From contig PWZT01000066.1 in the NCBI GenBank assembly GCA_003567315.1, positions 1-64,000 on the forward strand: a stretch of 64,000 nt of DNA, in the 5' to 3' direction. Below the pieces are notes generated by a model. It saw only the letters and a list, made by a program, of their open reading frames with translations. It made no database searches and was not told where the DNA came from. Position 1 is the first letter of the stretch; the number at the start of each line of letters is the position of its first letter. This DNA comes from Paracoccaceae bacterium. GTDB taxonomy: Bacteria > Pseudomonadota > Alphaproteobacteria > Rhodobacterales > Rhodobacteraceae. The position numbers and the translations under genes were made by a program. Positions 46,109-54,709 of this stretch are shown here, in pieces.

Positions 46109-46787
46109 ACGCGTCGAGATCACGCAGGACGCCTTCCGCCTCAGCGCCGATATCAGCATCGCGCAAGGCGCAAGCGTGGCGGTGATCGGGCCGTCCGGCG
46201 CGGGCAAATCCACGCTGCTGGCTGCGATTGCGGGCTTCACCCCCATCGCTTCGGGGCGCATCCTCTGGGAGGGGGCGAATATCGCGCCCAAAAGCCCCTC
46301 GGCCCGCCCGCTCTCGATCCTGTTTCAGGACAACAATCTCTTCCCGCATCTCAGTGCCTTTGACAATGTCGCGCTTGGCCTCAAACCCTCGCTGCGGCTG
46401 ACAAACTCTGAGCGAACCCAAGTCACAGGAGCGCTCGCGCGTGTGGGGTTGGAGGGGTACGACACCCGCCGCCCGGCGCAGCTTTCAGGCGGGCAGCAAA
46501 GCCGCGTGGCGCTGGCCCGCGTGCTCTTGCGGCAACGCCCGCTGGTGCTGCTCGACGAGCCCTTCGCCGCGCTTGGCCCTGCGCTCAAGGCCGAGATGCT
46601 GGCGCTGGTACGCGAGATCTGCGCGGGGCTTGGCGCGACGCTCCTGATGGTCACGCATGACATCGACGACGCCCGCGCCATCGCGCCGCAAACCGTGCTC
46701 GTCGCCGATGGCACAGCGACCGGCCCGCATGCGACCGAAGCGCTCCTCGAAAACCCGCCCGCGTCGCTGCGCGCCTATCTCGGATAA
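46095..46787 (+). CDS. thiQ: Thiamine/TPP ABC transporter, ATP-binding protein
   Basis: A 230-residue ABC ATPase. Walker A is IGPSGAGKST (about residue 33), the signature is QLSGGQQSRVALAR, Walker B is PLVLLDEPFAALG, and the switch His is in VTHD. It powers ThiBP. ATG 46095 (MLVLERV) was preferred to the earlier in-frame codon at 46056, which lies deeper inside thiP. It converges with fur with only eight bases between the stops. Confidence 0.95.
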   Translation: MLVLERVEITQDAFRLSADISIAQGASVAVIGPSGAGKSTLLAAIAGFTPIASGRILWEGANIAPKSPSARPLSILFQDNNLFPHLSAFDNVALGLKPSLRLTNSERTQVTGALARVGLEGYDTRRPAQLSGGQQSRVALARVLLRQRPLVLLDEPFAALGPALKAEMLALVREICAGLGATLLMVTHDIDDARAIAPQTVLVADGTATGPHATEALLENPPASLRAYLG

Positions 46788-46795
46788 GCCCGCGC

Positions 46796-47206
46796 TCAGC
46801 GATCAAGCTTGCGTCCCAGAAGCTCCAGCCGGTGCCCCTCCAGCCGATAGCCCAGCCGCCGCGCGATCTTCTCCTGCAGCGCCTCGATCTCGGGGTCGCA
46901 GAACTCGATCACCTCGCCCGTGTCCATATCGATCAGATGGTCATGATGGTCGCGCTGGCTGTCCTCGAACCGGGCACGCCCATCGCCGAATTCCAGCCGA
47001 TCGAGGATCCCCGCCTCTTCGAGAAGCTTCACCGTGCGATAGACCGTGGCCAGCGAAATCCGCGAATCGAGTGCATTGGCGCGGGCATGCAACTCCTCGA
47101 CATCAGGGTGATCCTCGGACCGCTCGATCACCTGCGCGATGGTGCGGCGCTGATCGGTCATGCGCAGCCCCTGCGCTTCCAGCCGGTCCATAATGGTTTT
47201 CGTCAC
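46796..47206 (-). CDS. fur: Fur-family metal-responsive repressor
   Basis: 136 residues. The winged-helix DNA-binding part (MTDQRRTIAQVIE..., ISLATVYRTVKLLEEAG) is followed by the dimerisation/metal domain with RDHHDHLID. The Cys-x2-Cys structural zinc site of some Fur proteins is absent; one Cys (IEFCDPEIE) remains. In Rhodobacteraceae such proteins may act as Fur or as the manganese regulator Mur, and the sequence does not settle this. GTG 47206 is preceded by GAGAGAG; ATG 47191 lacks a ribosome binding site. It is divergent from the Mrp operon. Confidence 0.9.
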   Translation of the reverse strand: MTKTIMDRLEAQGLRMTDQRRTIAQVIERSEDHPDVEELHARANALDSRISLATVYRTVKLLEEAGILDRLEFGDGRARFEDSQRDHHDHLIDMDTGEVIEFCDPEIEALQEKIARRLGYRLEGHRLELLGRKLDR

Positions 47207-47473
47207 GCGGCTCTCTCTGCTTGCCTGACTTGGGAGTTTACGCCCTGCGCCCCGTGCTGAAAACCGCAAATCGCCACGGCCATATCGCAATCCCCCGCGC
47301 CTGCCAGTCTGACAGAGCGCCTTCCCGCCAGGCTCTCCTGATCGACATTCGGGATTAAGTTCACATATTGAACGTATGGATATTGTTCGGAAGCGCAAAA
47401 ACGCGTTGGCTGATCCGAGAGATCTATCTTGTGGACACCCTTGGTCGCATGGTCAGCAGGGTGGCCATTTGCT

Positions 47474-48070
47474 GTGAACGAGGTTGATGTGCACCAGACG
47501 GTTTCAGAGGAAAGACAGGCAGACACCACGCGACTGGTGCCAGCACGCGCCGTAACCGTGCAGACCGCGAGATCCAGCCTGCCCTGGCGGCAATTCCTCG
47601 CCAAATTCATCTTCCTCGCCCTGCTCTGGGCCGTCCTGACCGATTTTCGGCTGGATGCGCTGATCTTCGGGATCCCTGCGGTACTGCTTGGGGCAGGGTT
47701 GGTGTTCATCTTGCCTGCACGCCCAGGCTGGTGGCTGAGCTTGCGCGGGTTTGTGGAATTTGCGCTGTGGTTCGCAGGACAGTCGATACGCGGGGCAGTG
47801 GATGTAGCCTGGCGGGCCTTCACGCCCACAATGCCGCTCGATCCGGGGTTTCGCAGCTTTGCGTCCGCGCTGCCCGATGGCGCACCGCGCATCCTGTTTC
47901 TCAACGCGATCACGCTCCTGCCCGGCACGCTTTCGGCCGAGCTTTCGGGCGACGAGGTGGTCGTGCACATGCTCGACACTTCTGCCGATCTGGACGCCGA
48001 CCTGCGTAGATTGGAGCGCCGGGTCTCGGCGCTCTTCGGATTGACATCTGATGAGGAGGTCTCGGAATGA
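47474..48070 (+). CDS. mrpE: Mrp-type cation/H+ antiporter subunit E
   Basis: About 198 residues with two or three membrane segments (FIFLALLWAVLTDF, LIFGIPAVLLGAGLVFIL) and the C-terminal MnhE-type domain (ITLLPGTLSAELSGDEVVVHMLD). First gene of an eight-gene operon of overlapping genes. The start is uncertain: GTG 47474 has an AGGGTGG-like site upstream, and about 45 residues of unusual hydrophilic N-terminus precede the first helix, so a later start is possible. Confidence 0.85.
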   Translation: MNEVDVHQTVSEERQADTTRLVPARAVTVQTARSSLPWRQFLAKFIFLALLWAVLTDFRLDALIFGIPAVLLGAGLVFILPARPGWWLSLRGFVEFALWFAGQSIRGAVDVAWRAFTPTMPLDPGFRSFASALPDGAPRILFLNAITLLPGTLSAELSGDEVVVHMLDTSADLDADLRRLERRVSALFGLTSDEEVSE

Positions 48071-48327
48071 CCCATTTCCTTGGCGTGATCATTTTCGTGC
48101 TGCTGGCCAGCATTCTGGCAGGGCTGCTCCGCGTCTTTCGTGCCACGCGCCCGGCCGAGCGGATGCTGGCCGCGCAGCTTTTCGGCACCGCGGCGGTGGC
48201 GATCCTGCTGATCCTATCGCGGCTGATGGAGATGCCCGCGCTTCTGGATGTGGCGATGGTCTTTGCGCTGCTCGCCGCCGTTACGCTGGTCGCCTATGTC
48301 GTGCTTGCCGGGCGGAAACTGTCATGA
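48067..48327 (+). CDS. mrpF: Mrp-type antiporter subunit F
   Basis: 86 residues with three membrane helices of the MnhF/MrpF family, including RVFRATRPAERMLAAQLFGT and LLDVAMVFALLAAV, whose Asp is conserved in the family. A small core subunit of the Mrp complex, related to part of the Mbh hydrogenase membrane arm. It overlaps mrpE and mrpG by four bases each, so it is translationally coupled. Confidence 0.9.
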   Translation: MTHFLGVIIFVLLASILAGLLRVFRATRPAERMLAAQLFGTAAVAILLILSRLMEMPALLDVAMVFALLAAVTLVAYVVLAGRKLS

Positions 48328-48617
48328 TGCTGGAATTGGTCGCGACCGCGCTGATCACGCTCGGAACCGTGTTCTTCATCGCGGGCACGGTCGGGCTCTT
48401 GCGCTTCCCCGACATCTATTGCCGGCTGCACGCGCTGACCAAGGCCGACGGGCTGGGGCTCGCCCTGATTGCGCTGGGGCTCGCGCTGATGGCCGATGGT
48501 TTCGGCGAGGTCTTCCGCATCATTCTGATCTGGTTCTTCGTGGCGCTCGCCTCTGCCACCAGCGGCCATCTGATCGCCGCGCATGCCCGCCGCGTTGACC
48601 GGGAGCGCGAGACGTGA
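48324..48617 (+). CDS. mrpG: Mrp-type antiporter subunit G
   Basis: 97 residues with three membrane helices of the MnhG/MrpG family. The characteristic GLLRFPDIYCRLHALTKADG segment is near residue 24. The start ATG 48324 lies in the mrpF stop overlap (ATGATG; the second ATG at 48327 is also in frame). A charged C-terminal tail (HARRVDRERE) is cytoplasmic. Confidence 0.92.
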   Translation: MMLELVATALITLGTVFFIAGTVGLLRFPDIYCRLHALTKADGLGLALIALGLALMADGFGEVFRIILIWFFVALASATSGHLIAAHARRVDRERET

Positions 48618-49594
48618 ACGATCCGTTTCTCCTCTTCGATCTGCTGCTGGCAAGCGCGGTCATCGCGCTGGCTGTCGCCACCCTCAGCGTGCGCGATCTC
48701 TTCGCGAGCATCGTGCTTTTTGTCATCTTCGGGCTGTTGTCCGCGCTGGCCTGGGTGCGGCTTTCGGCCCCCGATGTGGCGCTGGCGGAGGCCGCCATCG
48801 GCACCGGCGTCACTGGCGCGCTGCTGCTCAAGACCCTGCACCACATGCGTTTTGTCACCGGCAGGCTCGGGCAGGACGCGGCCGAAAGCGTCACCCCGGC
48901 GCAGCCTGTCCCCGCGCCTGTGATCTGGGCCAATGCCGCACTGTGCGGGCTGATCACGCTGGGCCTTGCGATGGCCTTTTTCGCGGCGCCGCAGGCCGGG
49001 CCAGGGTTCGAGGCGCTGGTCACAGATGCGATGCCAGAGAGCGGCGTCACGCATCCGGTGACGGCGGTGCTGCTGAATTTCCGCTCCTATGACACGCTGA
49101 TGGAGGTCGTGGTGCTGCTGGCCGCCGTGATCGCGGTCTGGCAGATCGAGCGCGGGCTGTCCGAGGCCCCGGCCCCGGCGCTGGGCGAGATCTGGCACGG
49201 CTTTGCCCGCCTCACGCTCCCGGCCATCGTTGTGGTGGGAACGTATCTGCTGTGGAAAGGCTCCGAAGCCCCCGGCGGCGCATTTCAAAGCGGGGCCGTA
49301 CTCGCTGCTGTAGGGCTTTTGTTGCTGCTCTCGCGCAACTATGTGCCGCGCCCGGCGCATCGCGGTCTGGCGCGTTGGGCCTTCGTGCTGGGCACCGGCG
49401 TTTTCGCAGCCATTGCGCTGCTGGTCGCGGGCGGGGGGCGCGAAGTGTTCGAATACCCCGCCGAGCATGCCTATTCCCTGATCCTGCTGATCGAAGGGCT
49501 GGTGACGATTTCCATCGCCGTGACCCTGGCCGCGCTGTTTCACGGGCGCGAGCCCGTGGCGCTGGCCATCGAGGAGAAACGCCATGACACCTGA
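48614..49594 (+). CDS. Fused MbhD-like (MrpA C-terminal) and MrpB subunit
   Basis: 326 residues with about nine membrane helices. The first 75 resemble the DUF4040/MbhD segment that forms the C-terminus of canonical MrpA (IFGLLSALAWVRLSAPDVALAEAAIG). The last 140 match MnhB/MrpB (YLLWKGSEAPGGAFQSGAVLAA, ILLIEGLVT). A spacer domain joins them. Canonical bacterial Mrp keeps the first part inside full-length MrpA, which is not present here. GTG 48614 overlaps the mrpG stop; mrpC overlaps its end. Confidence 0.85.
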   Translation: MNDPFLLFDLLLASAVIALAVATLSVRDLFASIVLFVIFGLLSALAWVRLSAPDVALAEAAIGTGVTGALLLKTLHHMRFVTGRLGQDAAESVTPAQPVPAPVIWANAALCGLITLGLAMAFFAAPQAGPGFEALVTDAMPESGVTHPVTAVLLNFRSYDTLMEVVVLLAAVIAVWQIERGLSEAPAPALGEIWHGFARLTLPAIVVVGTYLLWKGSEAPGGAFQSGAVLAAVGLLLLLSRNYVPRPAHRGLARWAFVLGTGVFAAIALLVAGGGREVFEYPAEHAYSLILLIEGLVTISIAVTLAALFHGREPVALAIEEKRHDT

Positions 49595-49874
49595 TCTGAT
49601 CTATGGCGCCACCGGCATCGCGGTCTTCGCCATCGGGCTGATCGGCGCCCTTTGCGCGCAGGATCGGCTGCGCCGGGTGCTCGCGCTCAAGCTCTGCTCG
49701 GTCGGCGCAGGCTTCATTCTCGTCGTCGGCGCGTGGCGGATACCGCCCGCAGACCCCGACCCGGTGCCGCATGCGCTGGTCATCACCGGCATCGTGGTGA
49801 TGGTCAGCGCGACCGCTGTCGCCCTCGCCCTGATCCGCCGCCTGCACACATTGGAAGCCGAAGATGACGATTGA
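49584..49874 (+). CDS. mrpC: Mrp-type antiporter subunit C (NuoK-like)
   Basis: 96 residues with three membrane helices of the MnhC/NuoK type: GATGIAVFAIGLIGALCAQDRLRR and HALVITGIVVMVSATAVALALIRR. The second helix lacks the pair of Glu residues characteristic of NuoK, and the protein is slightly shorter than usual MrpC. It overlaps its neighbours by 11 bases on each side. Confidence 0.85.
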   Translation: MTPDLIYGATGIAVFAIGLIGALCAQDRLRRVLALKLCSVGAGFILVVGAWRIPPADPDPVPHALVITGIVVMVSATAVALALIRRLHTLEAEDDD

Positions 49875-51306
49875 TCCGATCACACTCGCGGTCTTTGTCC
49901 CGCTTTTCGGCGCGATTGCGGCATTCGTCTTTCCGCGCGCAGCGGTCTGGCTGGGGCTTGGCGCGGTGCTCGCCACCTGCGCGACGGTGCTGGGGCTTGC
50001 GCGCGAAGTGCTGGCTGCGGGCGAGGTTGTCACACCGCTTGGCGGCTGGGCGCCGCCGCTTGGCATCAGCCTGCGCGCGGACGGGCTGAGCGTGGCGATG
50101 CTCGGCATGAGCGCCATTGTCGGGCTGCTGGTCAGTTTTGGCGCACTCGACGCCCTGCGCGATCTGCGCCAGCGGCAGTATTTCTGGCCTCTCTGGCTCT
50201 TGCTGCTCACCGGCATGAACGGGGTCTATCTAAGCACCGATATCTTCAACCTATATGTAATGATCGAGGTGATCGCGCTGGCGGCGGTCGGCCTGACTGT
50301 TCTGAGCGGCACGAAAGACGCTGTGCGCGCGGGGCTGGAATACATGTATGCCTCGATCCTCGGCGCGCTCCTGTTCCTGATGGGGGTGGGTTTTGTCTAT
50401 CTGCAACTCGGGCGGCTCGATTTCGCGGGGCTGATCGCGGCCGAGCCCTCGGGCGCGCTGAGCGCGGCGCTTGCGCTCATGGTCATCGGGCTCTTGCTCA
50501 AGACCGCGCTCTTCCCGCTGCATTTCTGGCTTCCGGCCGCGCATGCCAATGCCACTGCGCCAGCTTCCGCGCTCCTGTCGGGGCTGGTGGTCAAGGCCGC
50601 GCTCTATATCTTCCTGCGGCTGACCACCTATATGCCGCTGCCCGACGAGATCCTGGTGACGCTGATCGGCGCGCTCGGGGCGGGGGCGGTGCTCTGGGGC
50701 GGTGTGCAGGCGCTGCGCGCGGAGCGGCTGAAGCTGCTGGTGGCCTGGTCTACCGTGACGCAGATCGGGCTGATCTTCCTTGCTTTCGCGCGCGCGGGCC
50801 AGGTGGGCCTGACCGAGAGCTGGAAGGCCGCAGCGCTGCTGATCCTTGCGCATGGGGTGGCGAAATCTGCAATGTTTCTGGCGGCTGGCCGGATCAAGGA
50901 TGAAGTCGGCCATGACCGTATCGCCGATCTCGACAAATCAGATATCCGTCCGACGCTTGCGCAATTCACCTTCGCGCTGGCTGCGATCAGCCTGATCGGA
51001 CTGCCGCCCTCGCTGGGCTTCATCGGCAAATGGTCGCTGATGGAGGGGGCGATGGCGGCGGGCTACTGGCACTGGGTGGCCGTCACCATGATCGGCACGC
51101 TGATGTCGGTGGCCTATTTCAGCCGGGTCTTCGCGGGCTTCCTGCGCTTCGATCGGATGCGGGGCGAGTTGGCCGAGCACAAGGGCTGGGCGCTCGCGGA
51201 TATCGCCCCGCTCACGCTCGCGGTGGCCGCGATTTCGCTGGGGCTTATGGCCGCGCCGATCCTGAGCTTCATCGAGCTAGGCTATCCGTTCGGAGAGCTT
51301 CCATGA
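49864..51306 (+). CDS. Mrp antiporter subunit D family protein 1
   Basis: A 480-residue, about 14-helix ND2/4/5-type ion-translocating subunit. Key residues are present: Glu135 in FNLYVMIEVIALA (helix 5), and Lys in LLLKTALFPLHFWLPAAHA (helix 7) and VVKAALYIFLR (helix 8). It is one of three such proteins in the operon; canonical Mrp has two (A and D). Its stop overlaps the next antiporter-like gene by four bases. Confidence 0.9.
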   Translation: MTIDPITLAVFVPLFGAIAAFVFPRAAVWLGLGAVLATCATVLGLAREVLAAGEVVTPLGGWAPPLGISLRADGLSVAMLGMSAIVGLLVSFGALDALRDLRQRQYFWPLWLLLLTGMNGVYLSTDIFNLYVMIEVIALAAVGLTVLSGTKDAVRAGLEYMYASILGALLFLMGVGFVYLQLGRLDFAGLIAAEPSGALSAALALMVIGLLLKTALFPLHFWLPAAHANATAPASALLSGLVVKAALYIFLRLTTYMPLPDEILVTLIGALGAGAVLWGGVQALRAERLKLLVAWSTVTQIGLIFLAFARAGQVGLTESWKAAALLILAHGVAKSAMFLAAGRIKDEVGHDRIADLDKSDIRPTLAQFTFALAAISLIGLPPSLGFIGKWSLMEGAMAAGYWHWVAVTMIGTLMSVAYFSRVFAGFLRFDRMRGELAEHKGWALADIAPLTLAVAAISLGLMAAPILSFIELGYPFGELP

Positions 51307-52787
51307 CCGAGACCCCGTTTCTACCGCTGATCATCCTCCTGACCTCGCTTCTGGCCGCGCCGGTCCTATTCGCGCTGCCCGAACGCGCGGCGCGGCTGCG
51401 CACAGGCATCAATCTGGGTGTTGCGGCGCTGAAACTCGTGCTGGTCGGCTGGCTGAGCTGGAAGGTCGGGCAGGGTGTGATCTACGATATCAGCTTCGAG
51501 GTGCTGCCGGGGCTCGAATTCAAGCTGCAGGCCGATCCGCTGGCGATCCTCTTCGTCTCGCTCTCGGCGCTTTTGTGGCTGATCACCACCGTCTATTCGG
51601 TGGGCTATCTCGAAAGCGGGCCACATCGCGCGCGCTTCTTCGGCTTCTTCAGCCTGTGCGTCTCCGCGACTGTGGGCGTCGCGATGGCGGGCAATCTCTT
51701 TACCTTCCTGATCTTCTACGAATTGCTGACGCTCGCGACCTATCCGCTGGTGATCCATCGCGGCACCGCCGAGTCGCTGCGCGCGGGCCGCATCTACCTG
51801 ATCTACACGCTCGCGGGCGGGCTTGTGCTGCTTCTGGGCACGCTCGCGCTCTGGGTGCTGGCCGGCACGACCGATTTCAGCCCCGGCGGCGTGCTGGAGG
51901 CGGTGGTGGCCGAGAACCGGCTGGCCGCGCAGATGCTCTTTGTCGTGCTGGTGGGCGCAGTCGGGGTGAAGGCCGCGCTCGTGCCGCTGCATGCCTGGCT
52001 GCCCATCGCCATGGTCGCGCCCGCCCCTGTCTCGGCGCTGCTGCACGCAGTGGCGGTGGTCAAGGCGGGCGCGTTCGGGATCATGCGCGTGGTCTATGAG
52101 GTCTTCGGCATCGAGACTGCGCAGGCCCTGGGCATGACCGCGCCGCTCGCAGCCCTTGCAGGGATCACCATCATCTATGGCTCGCTCAAGGCCATCACGC
52201 AGGATGACATCAAGAAACGGCTGGCCTACTCGACTGTGTCTCAGGTCAGCTACATCACGCTGGGCGTGGCGCTCGCGAGCCCCATCGCCGCCGTGGGCGC
52301 GCTCGCGCATCTGATCCATCAGGGGCTGATGAAGATCACCATGTTCATGGTCGCGGGCAATCTCGCCGAAGGGCTGGGGGTCAAGAAGGTGAGCGAGATG
52401 GACGGTGTGGGCCGACGCATGCCCGGCACCATGCTGGCTTTCTCGGCGGCAGCACTGGCGATGATCGGGTTGCCCCCGCTCGCAGGTTTCGTGAGCAAAT
52501 GGTATCTCGCGCAAGGTGGCCTCGATGCGGGCGCGGTCTGGGTGATCGCGCTTCTGCTGGGCTCGAGCCTGCTCAACGCGCTCTATTTCCTGCCGATGCT
52601 GCAACGCGCCTGGTTTCGCGACCCGACCGACGCGGACGCGCCCCCGAAACAGCGCATCGGCTGGATGCTCGCCGCGCCGCCCATTACCACGGCGCTGATG
52701 GTGCTCGCAGTGGGCGGGTTCGCCAATGCGCCTTTCAGCCCGCTGGAATGGACGCGCTTCGTCGTCGCTATCGAGTATCAGGAGTAA
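51303..52787 (+). CDS. Mrp antiporter subunit D family protein 2
   Basis: 494 residues, again a 14-helix NuoM/MrpD-type subunit. Glu140 lies in LIFYELLTLATYPLV, and conserved Lys in GVKAALVPLHAWLPIAM and AVVKAGAFGIMRVVYE, so proton-path residues are intact. DDIKKRLAYSTVSQVSY is a highly conserved helix/loop. ATG 51303 overlaps the preceding stop. It resembles MbhH/MrpD-like proteins more than full-length MrpA. Confidence 0.9.
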   Translation: MTETPFLPLIILLTSLLAAPVLFALPERAARLRTGINLGVAALKLVLVGWLSWKVGQGVIYDISFEVLPGLEFKLQADPLAILFVSLSALLWLITTVYSVGYLESGPHRARFFGFFSLCVSATVGVAMAGNLFTFLIFYELLTLATYPLVIHRGTAESLRAGRIYLIYTLAGGLVLLLGTLALWVLAGTTDFSPGGVLEAVVAENRLAAQMLFVVLVGAVGVKAALVPLHAWLPIAMVAPAPVSALLHAVAVVKAGAFGIMRVVYEVFGIETAQALGMTAPLAALAGITIIYGSLKAITQDDIKKRLAYSTVSQVSYITLGVALASPIAAVGALAHLIHQGLMKITMFMVAGNLAEGLGVKKVSEMDGVGRRMPGTMLAFSAAALAMIGLPPLAGFVSKWYLAQGGLDAGAVWVIALLLGSSLLNALYFLPMLQRAWFRDPTDADAPPKQRIGWMLAAPPITTALMVLAVGGFANAPFSPLEWTRFVVAIEYQE

Positions 52788-52790
52788 CGC

Positions 52791-54593
52791 ATGACCCTTG
52801 CCACGCTTCTCTTCGTGGTCGGCTGGCCGATGCTGATTGCCTTCGCGCTCTTGTGGGAACAGGCGCGCCCGATCCTGTGGCGGATGCTGCCGCTGGCGGC
52901 AGCACCTGCGCTGATCGTCGGGCTGATGCTGCGCGAGCCGCTGACCGTGGAAGGCGACTGGTTCGTTCTTGGCCTGACCATGGGGCTCGATGATGTCTCG
53001 CGGCTGTTTCTGATCTTCACGGCCACGCTCTGGATCGCAGCCTCCAGCGTCGCGCGGCACTGGATGCGCGACGATCCGCGCGCCACCGGCTTCGGCGTGC
53101 TGTTCCTGATGGCGATGAGCGGCAATCTGGGGCTGATCCTGTCCAAGGACGCGATGGCCTTCTACGGCGCCTTCGCGCTGATGAGCTTTGCCTCCTACGG
53201 GCTGGTCGTCCATACCCGCGAGGCAGGCGCGAAATCTGCCGCGCGGCTTTATATCGGATTCGTGGTGATCGGCGAGCTGATCCTGTTCTCGGGGCTGGTG
53301 CTGGCGGCGACGCAATCAGGTTCGATCCTGCTCGCCGATATGCGCGCAGCCGATCTCTCGGGGCTCGCGGTCGCGCTCCTGCTGGTGGGCTTCGGCATCA
53401 AGCTCGGCGTCATGCCGCTGCATTTCTGGCTGCCGCCCGCGCATGGTGCAGCCCCGGTCCCGGCGAGCGCCGTGCTCTCGGGCGCGATGATCAAGGCAGG
53501 GCTCTTCGGCATCCTCTCGGCGGTGCCGCTGGGCGCTGTGGCCTATGCCGATCACGGCACCATCGTGATGGCCGCGGGGATGGTGACAATCTTCGCAGCC
53601 CTCCTGCTGGGCGTGCAGCAGACCAGCGCCAAGACCGTGCTGGGCTTTTCCAGCGTCAGCCAGATGGGGATCATCGCGCTGGGGCTTGGCGCGGGGCTGA
53701 TGGTGCCCGAGGCCTGGCCCGCGATCACCCCTGTCGTGATCTTCCTGGCCGCGCATCACGCGCTGGCGAAGGGCGCGCTGTTTCTCGGCGTGGGCGCCTA
53801 TGCCGCGCAGACCGGGCGGCTTGGGCGCGCCATGATGGGCGCGGCGCTTCTGCTGCCTGCGCTCGTACTCGCAGGGCTGCCGCTGTCCTCGGGCGCTTTG
53901 GGCAAAGAGGCGCTGAAGGACGCGCTCGCGCTCGGCTCCGAGATCTGGCTGCCCTGGCTCACCCTCGCCTTGACCCTCTCAGGGATTGCCACCACGCTGC
54001 TGCTCGCCCGCGCCGCAGCCCTGCTGATCCTCGCGCCGCCCAAAGTACCGCCCGCCCGCCCCGAGGCGCTCGCCCTGCCTTTCCTGACGCTTGCTGGCGC
54101 CGCGGTTGCCTTGCCCATACTCTGGCCCGTTCTCGATGCCGCGCTGGCCGCGCCCGTGCTCGCGGCCAGCACTGGCGCGCTCTGGCCTGTGGCGCTGGGG
54201 ATCGCCGTTGCGCTTGCCACGGCCATCACCGCCCATGCCCAGAAAATCGGCCCCGAGCAATTCCTCGCAGGGCTGATCGCGCCCTTCCAGACGTTATCGG
54301 CCCAGGCAAACACCCTCTGGGCCACCAAACGCCGCGCCGCGCGCCGGGTCGGCAACTCCATGCCCCGCCTCCTCGAATCCCATGCCAGCCGCTGGCGGCT
54401 GGGCCAGACGGCCATCGCGACCCTGATCGCGGCGGTGCTGATCGTCGAGGGCTTGTCCGTTCAGCGGACGACCGAAGACAAAACCCCTGCCGTGCTGCGG
54501 ATCACACCCGCCGAGGAACTCGACGGCCCGGAGTTCGAGACTGACCGGGAGATCGAAGACACCGAAGGCGTGGAGGACGCGTTTTCGGAATGA
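52791..54593 (+). CDS. Third ND5-like subunit lacking the helix-5 glutamate
   Basis: 600 residues with an antiporter-like core: GIKLGVMPLHFWLPPAHGAAP with the helix-7 Lys and SGAMIKAGLFGILS with the helix-8 Lys. At the usual helix-5 Glu position the sequence is AFYGAFALMSFASYG, giving Ala129 instead. After about residue 440 there is an extra C-terminal region with a linker (IAPFQTLSAQANTLWATKRR), one further helix and a very acidic tail. GGAG lies six bases before the ATG. It may be a structural or modified channel subunit. Confidence 0.85.
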   Translation: MTLATLLFVVGWPMLIAFALLWEQARPILWRMLPLAAAPALIVGLMLREPLTVEGDWFVLGLTMGLDDVSRLFLIFTATLWIAASSVARHWMRDDPRATGFGVLFLMAMSGNLGLILSKDAMAFYGAFALMSFASYGLVVHTREAGAKSAARLYIGFVVIGELILFSGLVLAATQSGSILLADMRAADLSGLAVALLLVGFGIKLGVMPLHFWLPPAHGAAPVPASAVLSGAMIKAGLFGILSAVPLGAVAYADHGTIVMAAGMVTIFAALLLGVQQTSAKTVLGFSSVSQMGIIALGLGAGLMVPEAWPAITPVVIFLAAHHALAKGALFLGVGAYAAQTGRLGRAMMGAALLLPALVLAGLPLSSGALGKEALKDALALGSEIWLPWLTLALTLSGIATTLLLARAAALLILAPPKVPPARPEALALPFLTLAGAAVALPILWPVLDAALAAPVLAASTGALWPVALGIAVALATAITAHAQKIGPEQFLAGLIAPFQTLSAQANTLWATKRRAARRVGNSMPRLLESHASRWRLGQTAIATLIAAVLIVEGLSVQRTTEDKTPAVLRITPAEELDGPEFETDREIEDTEGVEDAFSE

Positions 54594-54709
54594 CCCTCTG
54601 CGCCGAAGGCCTATGCTGGCCACTTCGCGTTGACGCAGCGTTGATTGGCCTGCATCTCGACGAAATGATACCGAACCGGAACAAATAAATAAAAAAACGG
54701 AAGTAATCC

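Noticed and set aside
51366-53315. Minus-strand open frame of 649 codons opposite the antiporter genes
   Set aside because: Same explanation: composition typical of antisense frames, with a convincing Mrp operon on the other strand.
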